Shown piece after piece: positions 1-9,474 of a stretch of 64,000 nt of DNA. The translations under genes were made by a program, and so were the position numbers. How positions within the stretch are numbered: position 1 is the stretch's first letter; each line of letters begins with the position of its first letter. The notes beneath the pieces were generated by a model that was not told the DNA's origin, did no database searches, and saw only the letters and a program-made list of their open reading frames with translations. Source of the stretch: Rhyacophila brunnea (lineage: Eukaryota; Arthropoda; Insecta; Trichoptera; Rhyacophilidae); the NCBI GenBank assembly GCA_022495005.1, contig JAGYXB010000070.1, positions 310,001 through 374,000 of the forward strand, given 5' to 3'.

Positions 1-354
1 AAGTTTATTGGTCTGCTATAACCGCTGCATGCCTTGCTGTTCCGAGTTAGCTCGCTCGATCGTTCGCTCCAGTCAAATTGTACCTATAAAATACACTTTT
101 CATCACAAGGTTGTCTGTGGAATTTCTTCTTCTTTCGTGTCCGTGCGAGAGATACGCCTATGACGCCAAAGACTGATATAATATACCCGCGCCATTAGTT
201 TGGATGCTGACATACCATCATTTGTTCCGCAGTTTCCTCGGGCTTATCATCGTAGTGTGTCCTTCTCATTAAATTGTCCTTGATTCTTATTTTTTTTAAT
301 ATTTTTTTTTATTTCGGTCCGTATGCGGTTTATCGTCATCTCAACTACAAACTA

Positions 355-656
355 GGGAACTCAGAAATAATGGGAACTGAAATACATAACGGGTAAGGCG
401 ATAGCAGGTAACCGACTCGAGTAAGGAAGAATCCGGGTTAAACTTACACACGTGTCAAGAATACGTTTTACGTCGAATACTGAAAACTGCTCTCGGTTTA
501 TGCATTTACACTCATTTAATGTTGGTGTATTACACACACTATTGCACGTGCATAATGCGTGCTTCATTTTCGTAGGACGCTCACACATTCAAAACCCTGC
601 ATCAAGATGCGGCGTATTGAATATAACCTATCGGTATTCTATTTATTAACTGTTCT
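355..656 (+). repeat. Dispersed repeat R1, copy 1
   Basis: This roughly 300-bp block recurs in inverted orientation at about 51537-51842. Shared landmarks in order are GGAACTCAGAAATA, GGTAACC..ACTCGAGTAAGGAA, the ACGTCGAATACTGA block, a TGCACGTGCATAATGCGTG-like segment, ACATTCAAAACCCTGCATCA, and CCGATAGG-like then TATTCTATTTATTA near the right end. By eye the copies are roughly 80 percent alike with small indels. Both copies lie close to a fragment of the tRNA-derived SINE (661-735 here). No terminal inverted repeat or target-site duplication could be fixed, so the class is unknown. The short minus-strand frame inside it is not conserved between copies, so I do not call it coding. Confidence 0.7.
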
Positions 657-660
657 GTGC

Positions 661-735
661 TACAAACTAAACCTCTACTCTGTGGAGGCCCATATGATCC
701 TATTAGGATCGGACATGGTCAAAAAAAACTACAAA
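661..735 (+). mobile_element. SINE-T 3' fragment (copy A)
   Basis: Only the 3' part of the tRNA-derived SINE seen intact at 26899-27131 is present: the CCTCTACTCTGTGGAGG hairpin, the GATCCTATTAGGATC palindrome, GGACATGGTC and an A-rich tail. The tRNA-like head is missing. The fragment directly follows repeat R1. Confidence 0.75.
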
Positions 736-973
736 ACCTTTGCTTTACTTACACACAGGTACATAAGGGGAGCATGTTAATCTTCAAGCTAATTTTTAGT
801 ATTACTCTGCCTTTTTATGAGATTGTTGAAGTTTTCTGTGCTGTTGAAAACGCTAGATTTAATACCATACGTCAGATGCGAATTTTGCAAGCTAGGTGCC
901 AAGTTAAAAATGCTAGATTTGGCAAGAAAAACGCTACGTTGGCAACGCTGTTCAAGTTTCGTTATTACTGTTG

Positions 974-1130
974 TGTTTTTTTTTTTTACAATGTTCGATC
1001 CCAAGAAAATAATATGGGTCTTATTTGCCCATTAGGTCCATATTCTGGGTCCAAATACACATTTAAAAACAGGATGTGAATTTTTGCCAGACCCGTTTTT
1101 CGAACCCGGAACCTGCGTCAGTATAAGCCT
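974..1130 (-). mobile_element. SINE-T diverged copy (copy B)
   Basis: Read on the minus strand, the segment has a tRNA-like B box (GGGTTCGAA), a TCTGGC motif, the body matching GACCTAATGGGC-like sequence of the other copies, and ends in an A tract (T run at 974-987). It is more diverged than copies C to E and lacks a clear CCTCTACTCTGTGGAGG hairpin, so it may be an older subfamily. Confidence 0.65.
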
Positions 1131-1146
1131 AAGTGTGAGGTCTCAG

Positions 1147-1301
1147 TGCCAGCGTTCGGCGCAGCGTTGAGCGTTGTGCACAACTCAAACGTATAACCGT
1201 ATAAATGTATAACCAAAAAACGACCTTGTCTACGAACATTTTCACACACGGTTATACGTTTGAGTTGCGCAAAACGCTCAACGCTGCGCCGAACGCTGCC
1301 A
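1147..1301. mobile_element. Small palindromic MITE
   Basis: Long terminal inverted repeats of about 50 bp run inward from TGCCAGCGTTCGGCGCAGCG on the left and are mirrored on the right, ending CGCCGAACGCTGCCA. The arms continue through GTTGAGCGTT and the AACTCAAACGTATAACCGT block, leaving a loop of only a few dozen bases. CTCAG occurs immediately outside both ends and may be a 5-bp target-site duplication. No coding capacity. The superfamily is not clear. Confidence 0.75.
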
Positions 1302-1479
1302 CTCAGGACGTACACTAACGCGTGACCGCTCGGTCATCGTGGGTTTTTTAGTAGGTAGGGGTAAGCTGCCTAGGTACCTATATACATGAACGCTTGACAT
1401 ATCATATTAGGTTTTAATGACATCAATGATTTTGAGGTTCATAATTATTCGTGTGGGCACTTTAGTGTCTTACATACTA

Positions 1480-1757
1480 TTGAATCGCGGCAAGTTCCGC
1501 GTCCCTTCACATCGCCGGCTTGGAATATAAGAACTTATTTTTTAACCCACGCGATACAAATTTGAATAAAAAAAAAGTTTAGCCCGCGAACAATTGCGAT
1601 TGGCCCCTTCGGAAGTCGCTGTTGAAGACGGTGCAATGTCGGTTGAAAAGTCCCCGCTTTGTTACCGATCCGGTCCGCTGCCCCACGCCACCCGCCACTT
1701 CCGGTGCCCACTTCCGGTTCGCAGAGCCCGTTGATATCGTTGACTCGCTATAAAAAT
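1480..1757 (+). promoter_or_regulatory. GC-rich island with promoter-like motifs
   Basis: A conspicuous GC- and CpG-rich stretch in AT-rich surroundings. It contains an inverted CCAAT box (GCGATTGGCC, near 1596), several CCACTTCCGG-type ETS-like motifs near 1695-1715, and a TATAAAAA box at about 1750 on the plus strand. The spacing would suit a plus-strand promoter, but no convincing exon follows within 2 kb. It could equally be a decayed exon or repeat. Confidence 0.2.
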
Positions 1758-1759
1758 AT

Positions 1760-2360
1760 AATTATACCTAATATATACTGCTATACCATGCGGTCTCATG
1801 GTAGGGCTAATCGCAAAGGTAAGGGTAGATTGTACTAATAGAAATTCAACCGTACCTAAGTAGGTACCTACTTTGAGGGTTTGTTTACTTATAGGCGTAC
1901 GAATAAGATTGTTGGCCCTAGGCTTCTAGTTATATAATGTTAAACGCATATTATAATACATAAATATATAACAAACTGTAGGAATGCGGTACACATACCT
2001 ACTCATACTCCCCACACCATTAAATCCCTTCAATAAATTGGTTAAATATAGTGGTTATTAATTAATTATGTTGATATTTCACTTTTTAAATATTAATATT
2101 AATACACACCTAATTATTTTGGGTTTAAATGATTTTCACTGTTTCGCAACATCTGAGCGATGTACAAAAATTAACAACTGTTTTTATTGTTAGCAAAAAT
2201 AAAGCAAACATTCTTAATATAATATGGGTGTATCGAAAAGATGACTATGTCTGACTTTTTAACAATACAACAGACCATGTGGCTCAATGACAGTTAAGTA
2301 GTCACTACTGTCATTGATTGATCGTCACTACACTAATGAGTAGTGTAGTGGAACAGTAGT
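1760..2360. other. AT-rich DNA, no gene seen
   Basis: Between the GC-rich island and the first large MITE I see only AT-rich sequence with TAGGTACCTAC-type palindromes and a short TAGTGTAGTG/CACTACTGT inverted repeat at 2300-2360. No reading frame, RNA gene or transposon end could be supported. Confidence 0.5.
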
Positions 2361-2368
2361 GTAATCAG

Positions 2369-2944
2369 CATTGGCGAAGGGTGGAGGTAGGCTGTTAAGA
2401 TCCGCCATAAATAGTGCACATTAACCTTTTTCAGTGAAATGTATATTATGTTTTTATTGAAATAAGACTACAATTTACAGATGGTGTTGGCTGAGTTTTA
2501 AAAATCAATTAAACCCTGTCTTACCAAACCATAATAGTATTGGTACCTATATTTTAGGCAATATGACAAAATTGTGCACATTTTTTCATTCTTACTTATT
2601 TGTTTTCGTTAGATTAAGAATACGTATTACACATATTGTTGGTTCATTTTTTCAATTCATCAAGCTATGCCTAAACCAAACTATAATAGATAAAAAATAT
2701 TATTCTATCTATAAAATATCCAAATTTATGTATTATTTAATTGCATAATTTTAGATATTTTATAGATATACGAGTATTTTTTGACTATTATCTATTATGG
2801 CTTGGTTTTCGCAGGGTTTAATTGAATTTTAAAAACTACCAACACCATCTGTAAAATGTAGTCTTATTTCAATGAAAACAAGTATGTATGACTGACAAAG
2901 TTTAGTGTGCAATATTAACAGCCTACCTCCACCCTTCGCCACTG
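2369..2944. mobile_element. hAT-like MITE family N1, copy 1
   Basis: A 576-bp non-autonomous DNA transposon flanked by a perfect 8-bp target-site duplication, GTAATCAG, at 2361-2368 and 2945-2952. The TIR begins CATTGGCGAAGGGTGGAGGT on the left and CAGTGGCGAAGGGTGGAGGT when the right end is reversed. The inverted similarity extends well over 100 bp inward and includes the GACTACAATTTACAGATGGTG block, so the element is largely a foldback. An 8-bp duplication with a CAG-type terminus is the hAT signature. No transposase is encoded. The second copy is at 33345-33936. Confidence 0.93.
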
Positions 2945-2959
2945 GTAATCAGTAACACT

Positions 2960-3072
2960 CAGGCTTTGATAAAATCACAAAAATATATTGTGATCTCACT
3001 GGATCGAACCCGGCGCCCCTGGATAAAAGGTCAGCGCCATACGCACTGATATACGAGAGCAACCAACAGATG
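2960..3072 (-). mobile_element. tRNA-derived SINE relic, second family
   Basis: On the minus strand the segment reads as a tRNA-like unit: GCTCTCGTATATCAGTGCG (A-box region), then GCGCCGGGTTCGATCCAGTG with a perfect B box (GGTTCGATCC). It is not a functional tRNA: the acceptor arms do not pair and there is no clear anticodon stem. It begins a few bases after the hAT MITE. No copy sharing its body was found in the window. Confidence 0.5.
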
Positions 3073-3494
3073 CAACATACTGCCGTGTAAATCATTTATT
3101 TAAAAAAAAAACACATTGTATTGACTTAAAAAAATATTATTAAAGGACATATTATGTACTATTATAATATGTCGAATATATAAATGTTCTTCTTTTTTAT
3201 GCCATATCCGTTGGCGGAATCGGATATGATTTTGAATTTTGACCATCTCTGGAGATTCTTAAGCCGGTACGTTCTTTTTCTACCAGGGCATAGCTTACAA
3301 GAAAACTTAAATTATAATATTAATTATATGATAATATGCAGAAGTTGATATATATCCTGTTGCCACATAACACATATAATGCCAGCTTTCTAGTTTTTAC
3401 TTTCCTGATTAGTTATTCAGTCTTTTTCATCTTCAACATCACCTTGACGTTCGTATCTTCCTCATTCCAGCCGATACGGACCATGTATCTGGTG

Positions 3495-3879
3495 CATGGC
3501 CCCCAAAAGGGGGGGGGCTGACAGGGCTCTAGCCTAGGGGCCCGGGCACAGGAAGGGCCCGGCGTGACGAATCGAGCGATAAGCGACAGATACCGAGATA
3601 AACGCAGACCACAAATTTGCTCTACTAGTAAAAAAAAGTCGCCTGCGGGGTTATTTTAATTCAATAATTGTAAATAATTAAAATATTTGATTGTAGGATG
3701 CAATTTTTCACTGTGTGCCGATACTCTACAACTCCACAATTCAAATACACTTTAATTTTACCGCGTACACCATGGAAAACGCTACTGTAGCGCGTCACAC
3801 TGCCTTTACTCTTAGCGATAGGTAGGGGGGGCGCCAAATGTTCTAGCATAGGGGCCCGCATCAGGATGTGGGGGCCATG
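3495..3879 (+). mobile_element. CATGGCCCCCA-type MITE family N6, copy 1
   Basis: A 385-bp element starting CATGGCCCCCAAAAGG and ending GGATGTGGGGGCCATG, so the ends are inverted repeats. The flanking octamers ATCTGGTG and GTCTGCTG agree at 6 of 8 positions, as expected for an aged 8-bp duplication. The body carries the family landmarks: GGGCTCTAGCCTAGGGGCCC near the left end, a TCGCCTGCGGG block and CTTAGCGATAGGTAGGGGG near the right end. Both hAT and P transposons make 8-bp duplications, and the CATG start recalls P elements, so the superfamily is open. Not coding. Confidence 0.85.
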
Positions 3880-3889
3880 GTCTGCTGAC

Positions 3890-4540
3890 TGTATATCCAT
3901 ATTTTGAAAGCATTAAATTTGTCATGAAAGTCATGAATACGAATTAGCACCCTTATTTCAATTGAATTCATTTTCCAGCAACAATTATCTATATTCAAAT
4001 AGTAATAATAAAATTAGTATTAATAGTAATATTAAAATTTAAAAATAAAAAAGCAGATGGAAAGTTGTATGAGAAGGCAGGTTTTTAAATGCCCTTTTAT
4101 TCATATTTTGCTGTGTCATAAAAATAAAACAATGCCACCAAGGGATGAATATATGACAAAAATAACGTAGGTATATATTTGTATTCAAAAATAATTTAAT
4201 ATTTTAATACATACATACGTACATAATATTAAACAGTAAAAATATCATTATTATAACATCAAAGCAATATAATATAGCTGACTTTGACCTGATTAATGCA
4301 ATATTTTGTGTACATCGAAAAATATTTGGCAGTCGTGACAAGGTTATGCGACACCTGAAGTTCCGCGTCGCACATATCATTGTTTCACAAGATAATAATG
4401 GCTCGTATTAATATCAAAACAATAATAAATTCTAGTAATTTAAACCAATTATTTATCCGTTTTGTACGTGTACATCACAGACATTAGTAGAGAAACTGCG
4501 ATTGGCGAGCAATATATCCAATTATTTATATTATTATCAT
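3890..4540. other. AT-rich DNA, no gene seen
   Basis: Only A+T-rich sequence with ATAATA runs and a TACATACATACGTACATA microsatellite-like tract near 4208. No supportable gene or element end. Confidence 0.5.
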
Positions 4541-4548
4541 TGATTATA

Positions 4549-4981
4549 CAGTCGAACTTGGTTATTACGAGCAAGATGGGACCGATTGAATTTGCTCGTT
4601 ATAAGCATTACTCGTTATATAACATTTTTCGCGCCACGTTTTATTTGAGCGTAGAACATAAAAAATCTGAAAACCATCGTAAAAATCCCCGAAACAAGCA
4701 TGGCGTGGATACTTTTTCAATGTTGTCGGCGAAAACACCCATTAGGTACCTACTTAGACACTCATAAACGTAATCCAATCCTGGTGGCATTTAACTGCCC
4801 GGTCAGATTTTATTGCTTAGGGTCGAAAATGTGGTTTTTAAACGAACAGTTTTTCTCGGTATAGCCGAGAAGTATGTGAATAAATCTATGGAGAAAATCA
4901 TAAACTAAAATGTCAAAGAATGTTTCCTCATTACATCCGAGATCTGGTTATTTCCGTGATCATAATAACCAAGTTCGACTG
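4549..4981. mobile_element. pogo-like (Tc1/mariner) MITE
   Basis: A 433-bp element bounded by TA on both sides, with inverted ends CAGTCGAACTTGGTTATTA (left) and its reverse complement (right, TAATAACCAAGTTCGACTG). A TA duplication plus a CAGT-type terminus is characteristic of pogo/Tigger elements. Inside are internal inverted segments (ACGAGCAAG and a TCTCGGTATAGCCGAGA hairpin at about 4854). The open frame that crosses it starts outside the left end and matches no transposase I recognise, so the element is taken as non-autonomous. Confidence 0.9.
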
Positions 4982-4989
4982 TATTTATA

Positions 4990-7210
4990 ATCTATTTAAC
5001 AGCTAGAAAACATAATAATATAGCTAATAAGTGAGCAGACCCGATTTTTTCCAATGTGTTTAAAAGTTTTATTGTCGCTATCGCCGATAGTGTTTAGATC
5101 GTTTTTGGTGTATCGCCTTTCCTGCCAAAATTATCAAACCTTAGTTATAATGTGGCTCATTTATTTATACCATTCGTAGGTATTCACATTTAAATAAACA
5201 CATTTCCAAACAGATTCAGAGATGAGAGTATTTTTATCTCTTCCTGTCAAAATTTTGTTTCCATCAATTTTGTTAATTCAAGTAGGTGCTTAACCAAAAA
5301 TTACTTTTCGAAAACTTCACAATAATTTAATTCTCGACTCGCCAAATTGTTATAGTAGGTAGAGTATAATATCCTTCATAGCTTTACACTCCGGCTCTGG
5401 GATGAAAATGATGTAATATTCTAAAAATATATATTTTTACATATGTTGTCTATTTATTTATGTATTACTACATATATTAATACAAGTGAATATCATTTGA
5501 TCTAATTGTGTGCGAGGTAATCAGGCAAAGAGGCGTATCAGTGTAGTAAAAAGTGCAAAATAATGCGAAGTTATAAAACATATACTCTATCTACTGAAAT
5601 GTCGAAATTATAGTAGTTACTTTTGACGTGCAGTACGCGAACCAAAATTATAGTACAAATACTTACTACAATAATAAAATTATTGTAAAGTTGTCAACAC
5701 TGGTCCCACTACACGCCTACAGGTTCTTAAGTTGTCTACCCCTGTTACGTTCGTTTCAGTTTATTCTTCTATCCGAAACGACCGAAACACAATATCATCA
5801 GAGCCGATGATAATAAAAATGATATAATGACAGCTTCTCAAGGTCTATAGTTACTTTAATTTCGAATAAGGAAACAATTCGAATTGGGATTGAAGCCAAA
5901 TTTGTTTGATTAATTTGATTTTTATCCCTGAGAATATAGAAAGGTAATACTGATTTACTACTAGTAATCAGTGATCAATCACTAATCAGATATCCTTTTA
6001 TTATACTACAGTAAGTATTATTATTCAGTATGTAATAAAGTTCTCAATTAATTGGCAATCAGTTCAATAGGATTCAAATTTTTGTAACAACCAATACATC
6101 ATTATTTTATTAAATTAAACAAGAAAAAGTCCATTACAAGATATCTTACTTACTTACTAGATACTTTTCATAATGACAGACAATAATAATAATATGATAT
6201 TATAGCTTGAAAAGAAACAACTCTTATTTGGTGGTCAAAACTCAAGTCGTCGATTTCAATCTTGACCAAGCGCCAACCTTGTTTATTAATGAACCTACTT
6301 AGCATCGTCGCTAACACCAGCAAACCTTCGAATTTTCGTTAGGACTTTTGCAAATACTTTCTTGTCTCCATGTGCTACACGTGTCCTTCCCAACGAAGTC
6401 GTCCAATTTAGATAATGGTGTGTGATGCTTTCATTCTTGTATAATGTATAAAATTCAAAATCACATCTAAAGTGCACAGACAGAGAAAAGATGATAATTA
6501 ACCGGATAAAATAATTATTATAATTATTTTAACTTGTTTCATTTTTATTAGTTTTTTCCGAGATTTATTGAGCGAGGCTAGCCGTACTGCCATTTTTATG
6601 ATGTTATCAACTTGTGTGTGTACCTCAATGACATTAATATGTCATTGGTGTACCTACAGTCTTTAATGCTCAACCTGGATCATACACATTTCTTAAAACT
6701 AAATAAGGTAGTTACCTATACAAAAAGTACGCATTCGTATTATGTGTGGGTACGTCTTATGTGTAGTCGAGATGGTTTTATTGTCTATAGTATAATCATT
6801 AATTATTGAACCACATTAAAACAATTAAAACGATGTCACCAGATAAAGTAACTAACATGGTAAATTTTATTGTTAATAATAGTCAACTAATTATTTTTCT
6901 TAGAAAACAGCCCATCTTCGCTGTGTTTTGTTGGGCGAGTTTTCTTGAAGCAACAAAATGACACGACACAATAGGAATATCTGTAGGCTTCAGCGGGCTG
7001 AAAAGTTTTCATGACACTTTTCAGCATAAGCTGTTACCGCGGCAGCTAAATTTCCCTAAGGATTTTCCTTCTTGCCCTTCAGGAATAAAAGACGCAAAAT
7101 GGGAAAGCATTCTCTTCATATTGCGGCAAAATGAACGCCATTGAAACAAGTAAACCCTTTTGCAAAAGCACTCTTCAAGTAATCCTGCGCCCACTGGCAT
7201 GCTTCTTCAC
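4990..7210. other. AT-rich DNA, no gene seen
   Basis: A 2.2-kb stretch without supportable genes. It has a short near-perfect palindrome around 5950-5975 (ACTGATTTACTACTAGTAATC) and ordinary AT-rich sequence. Frames of about 60 codons occur but none has splice sites, codon bias or recognisable protein character. Confidence 0.5.
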
Positions 7211-7225
7211 TCTATGCTATGAGAA

Positions 7226-7400
7226 CAATGACATTATTAATGGACGACGTACTCAATACAGTAGCTAGCAAGTAAATTCGCATGCATAGGTAGACGTCAC
7301 GCAATTTCCATTATGCGATATCAAGCATCGGGAATTTATAGCAATATGACCTTTATCGTCATTTTCTTTTCCAGATGATTCGTCCATATTAATGTCATTG
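7226..7400. mobile_element. CAATGACATTA-type MITE family N7, copy 1
   Basis: A 175-bp element with inverted ends CAATGACATTATTAATGGAC and (right end reversed) CAATGACATTAATATGGAC. It is flanked by a perfect 8-bp duplication, TATGAGAA, at 7218-7225 and 7401-7408. The 8-bp duplication points to hAT or P transposases acting in trans. A longer, internally duplicated copy lies at 36341-36707. Confidence 0.93.
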
Positions 7401-7543
7401 TATGAGAACGACACAGACTAGATTAATTGATAGAACTATAATGCATTTTATGACAGAAACGTTAATATTGAAAATAACATATTATTTAACATTATGTAAG
7501 TTTATCCCATATTTCTCAACATTCACGAATCGTCTCCTCTTAC

Positions 7544-7920
7544 CAGTGACGGCCCTAGACAAAATGCCGCCCCTAGGCAGGGCCATAATGCCGCTCCATT
7601 TTTTATACAATATTTTTATCATCCGCGCTCGTGTCGTTTCTGGTCACCAAGGACGTCGAAGGCAACGGAAGTTAACTAGACATCGCGAACTCGACAAAAA
7701 ATACAGTCCTGTTAAACCTTTTATGTTAATTAATACATTTGGTTCCAACCAGTGAGCTGAGTTTTTTAAAGGAAAGATATCTTCGTTATTAGGTAGTTAG
7801 GTACTCAGTTTAGATCGCTATTTCTATATATACCAAATGATTCTCCTCGATTTGCCGCCCTTCGGGTAACTGCCGCCCCCAACTGACGCTCAATCTGCCT
7901 AGCCCCACGGGACGTTACTG
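7544..7920. mobile_element. hAT-like MITE family N3, copy 1
   Basis: A 377-bp element with ends CAGTGACGGCCCTAGAC and (right end reversed) CAGTAACGTCCCGTGG. The flanking octamers CCTCTTAC and TTTCTTAC match at 6 of 8 positions. Internal landmarks shared with the copy at 62604-62949 are AAAATGCCGCC, TTTTATACAATATTTTT, TCGTGTCGTTTCT, GTTAAACCTTTTATG and GATTTGCCGCCCTTCG. The 117-codon frame running through it is an artefact and is not kept in the second copy. Confidence 0.88.
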
Positions 7921-7929
7921 TTTCTTACA

Positions 7930-9250
7930 ATCACACCTAAAATGTAATGCACTGCAAATTATTTTTTTCACCACTAACTCAAATAGTATTTTTTTTAAAT
8001 GGAATTTTGTTTTTAATTATAGTGCTACAAAATAGATGCACAAAAACTAAAAAGTACATAATTATGTGTATTTTACTTTTATTTTAAATATTTAGGTTTA
8101 AATTTCACCGCGCATAAATATTTTATTCCTCGTAAGCAGGGTACATTGATTAGAATAAAATAAATGCTTTATGGTAGGATCAATAATAAGACCATTTTCA
8201 TTTTCATTCAAGATCATTTTGTTCATCCCTTCTATTTAAATTATGATCGCCCAATATTAAATTTCATATTACATATAAAAGATCTATTATGTTATTATGT
8301 ATTAATAAACGTTAATTTTTTGTACCTTTATTATTATGTTATTCACACCAGAAGCGTGATGTCTCAACCATAAACTTTATTGAATCGATTTTCTTCACAA
8401 TAAATAACAGAGACCCATTTTTTAAATCATCGTACATGTTACAGTTTTTGGAATCATGAACATGTATCTATCGAGAGTGTTTTTAGTTCGCCCTACAGCT
8501 ATGCATTGGATATTAATAATATTGTTTGGAGCTGTATGCACTTCGTTAGAACATTCAGTCCAATATATTGAATTGTTAGTTAAAGTATAGTAACAACAAA
8601 ACATAATAAATAATAAATGTGTATACTTTTTTCTTGCTGGGATTTCTCTTATGATACGCCACTGTGTACTTACATAATACATTCTAAATATACATACATT
8701 AAAGGTAAAGGTATAAATAACTAAGTAGTATGACTCTATGGCTATGGCGAGGTAGTGATAAAACTGATGAAACTTAATACAATAAATTTATTCCCTACAT
8801 ATATCTCGTCGATCCTTCCTTCCTTCCTTCCTTCCCTCCTTCCTTCACTCTTCTCAGTTCTTCCTTCTGCACTGCCACGTATACCCACCAAACTTTATGA
8901 ATTCGACCATCCAGCGGGTTTCAAGACGTCCCTGTTGTCGTTTAGTGACCCTTGATTACCACAGCATGTCAGCATTTGTCCAGCGGTTGTCCACTCACCG
9001 AGCGACATTTAGATCCCATTGCCATTTTCCACCTTCTTAGCGAGCTCTATCGTAATCGAGAAAACGTTCATGTCATTAGATATACTTATTTGGAAAACAT
9101 ACACTTCAAATTAAAACTATATAGGTACCTACGTATAATTATAATATTGTGATATGACGTAGTGGTAAAGTAAAATTAGATTTAAATATAAGATTTATAA
9201 AATTTGAATAGGTTAGTGCCTATTATGTTTAATAACATTGTAGTTGTGAG
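7930..9250. other. AT-rich DNA with a TTCC microsatellite
   Basis: No supportable gene. A (TTCC)n microsatellite with one interruption spans about 8813-8846. The remainder is AT-rich. Confidence 0.5.
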
Positions 9251-9258
9251 CGATTGAC

Positions 9259-9468
9259 TTTTTTTTCCGACCATGTCCGATCCTAATAGGATCATATGGG
9301 CCTCCACAGGGTAGAGGTTTGTATTAACAGATTTAGTTTTTTACGAGAAATGGATGTCAGCCACTTGCTCAGCCTATTAGGTCCATACCCTGACTCACAC
9401 ACAAATTGAAAAACAATATGTGTACTTGCCAGACCCATGATTCGAACCTGAGACCCGCGCGGCCACCG
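9259..9468 (-). mobile_element. SINE-T, near full length (copy C)
   Basis: Minus-strand copy of the tRNA-derived SINE. From right to left it has a shortened tRNA-like head (GTGGCCGCGCGGGTCTCAGG, with the A-box part deleted), the B box GGTTCGAATC, TGGGTCTGGCAAGTACACAT, the body GGACCTAATAGGCTGAGCAA and GTGGCTGACATCCATTTCTC, the CCTCTACCCTGTGGAGG hairpin, the GATCCTATTAGGATC palindrome and an A tract. It closely matches copies D and E. Confidence 0.88.
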
Positions 9469-9474
9469 TGGGTG

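Noticed and set aside
657..1079. 140-codon plus-strand frame
   Set aside because: It runs through two SINE fragments and their A/T tracts, so its length is accidental.
1147..1301. CRISPR-like or regulatory palindrome
   Set aside because: The long inverted arms with possible CTCAG duplication are better explained as a small MITE; there is no array of spaced repeats anywhere in the window.
2990..3060. tRNA gene on the minus strand
   Set aside because: Good B box but no acceptor or anticodon stem pairing; taken as a SINE head.
7402..7755. 117-codon frame
   Set aside because: Runs into a hAT MITE and is not preserved in that MITE's second copy at 62604.
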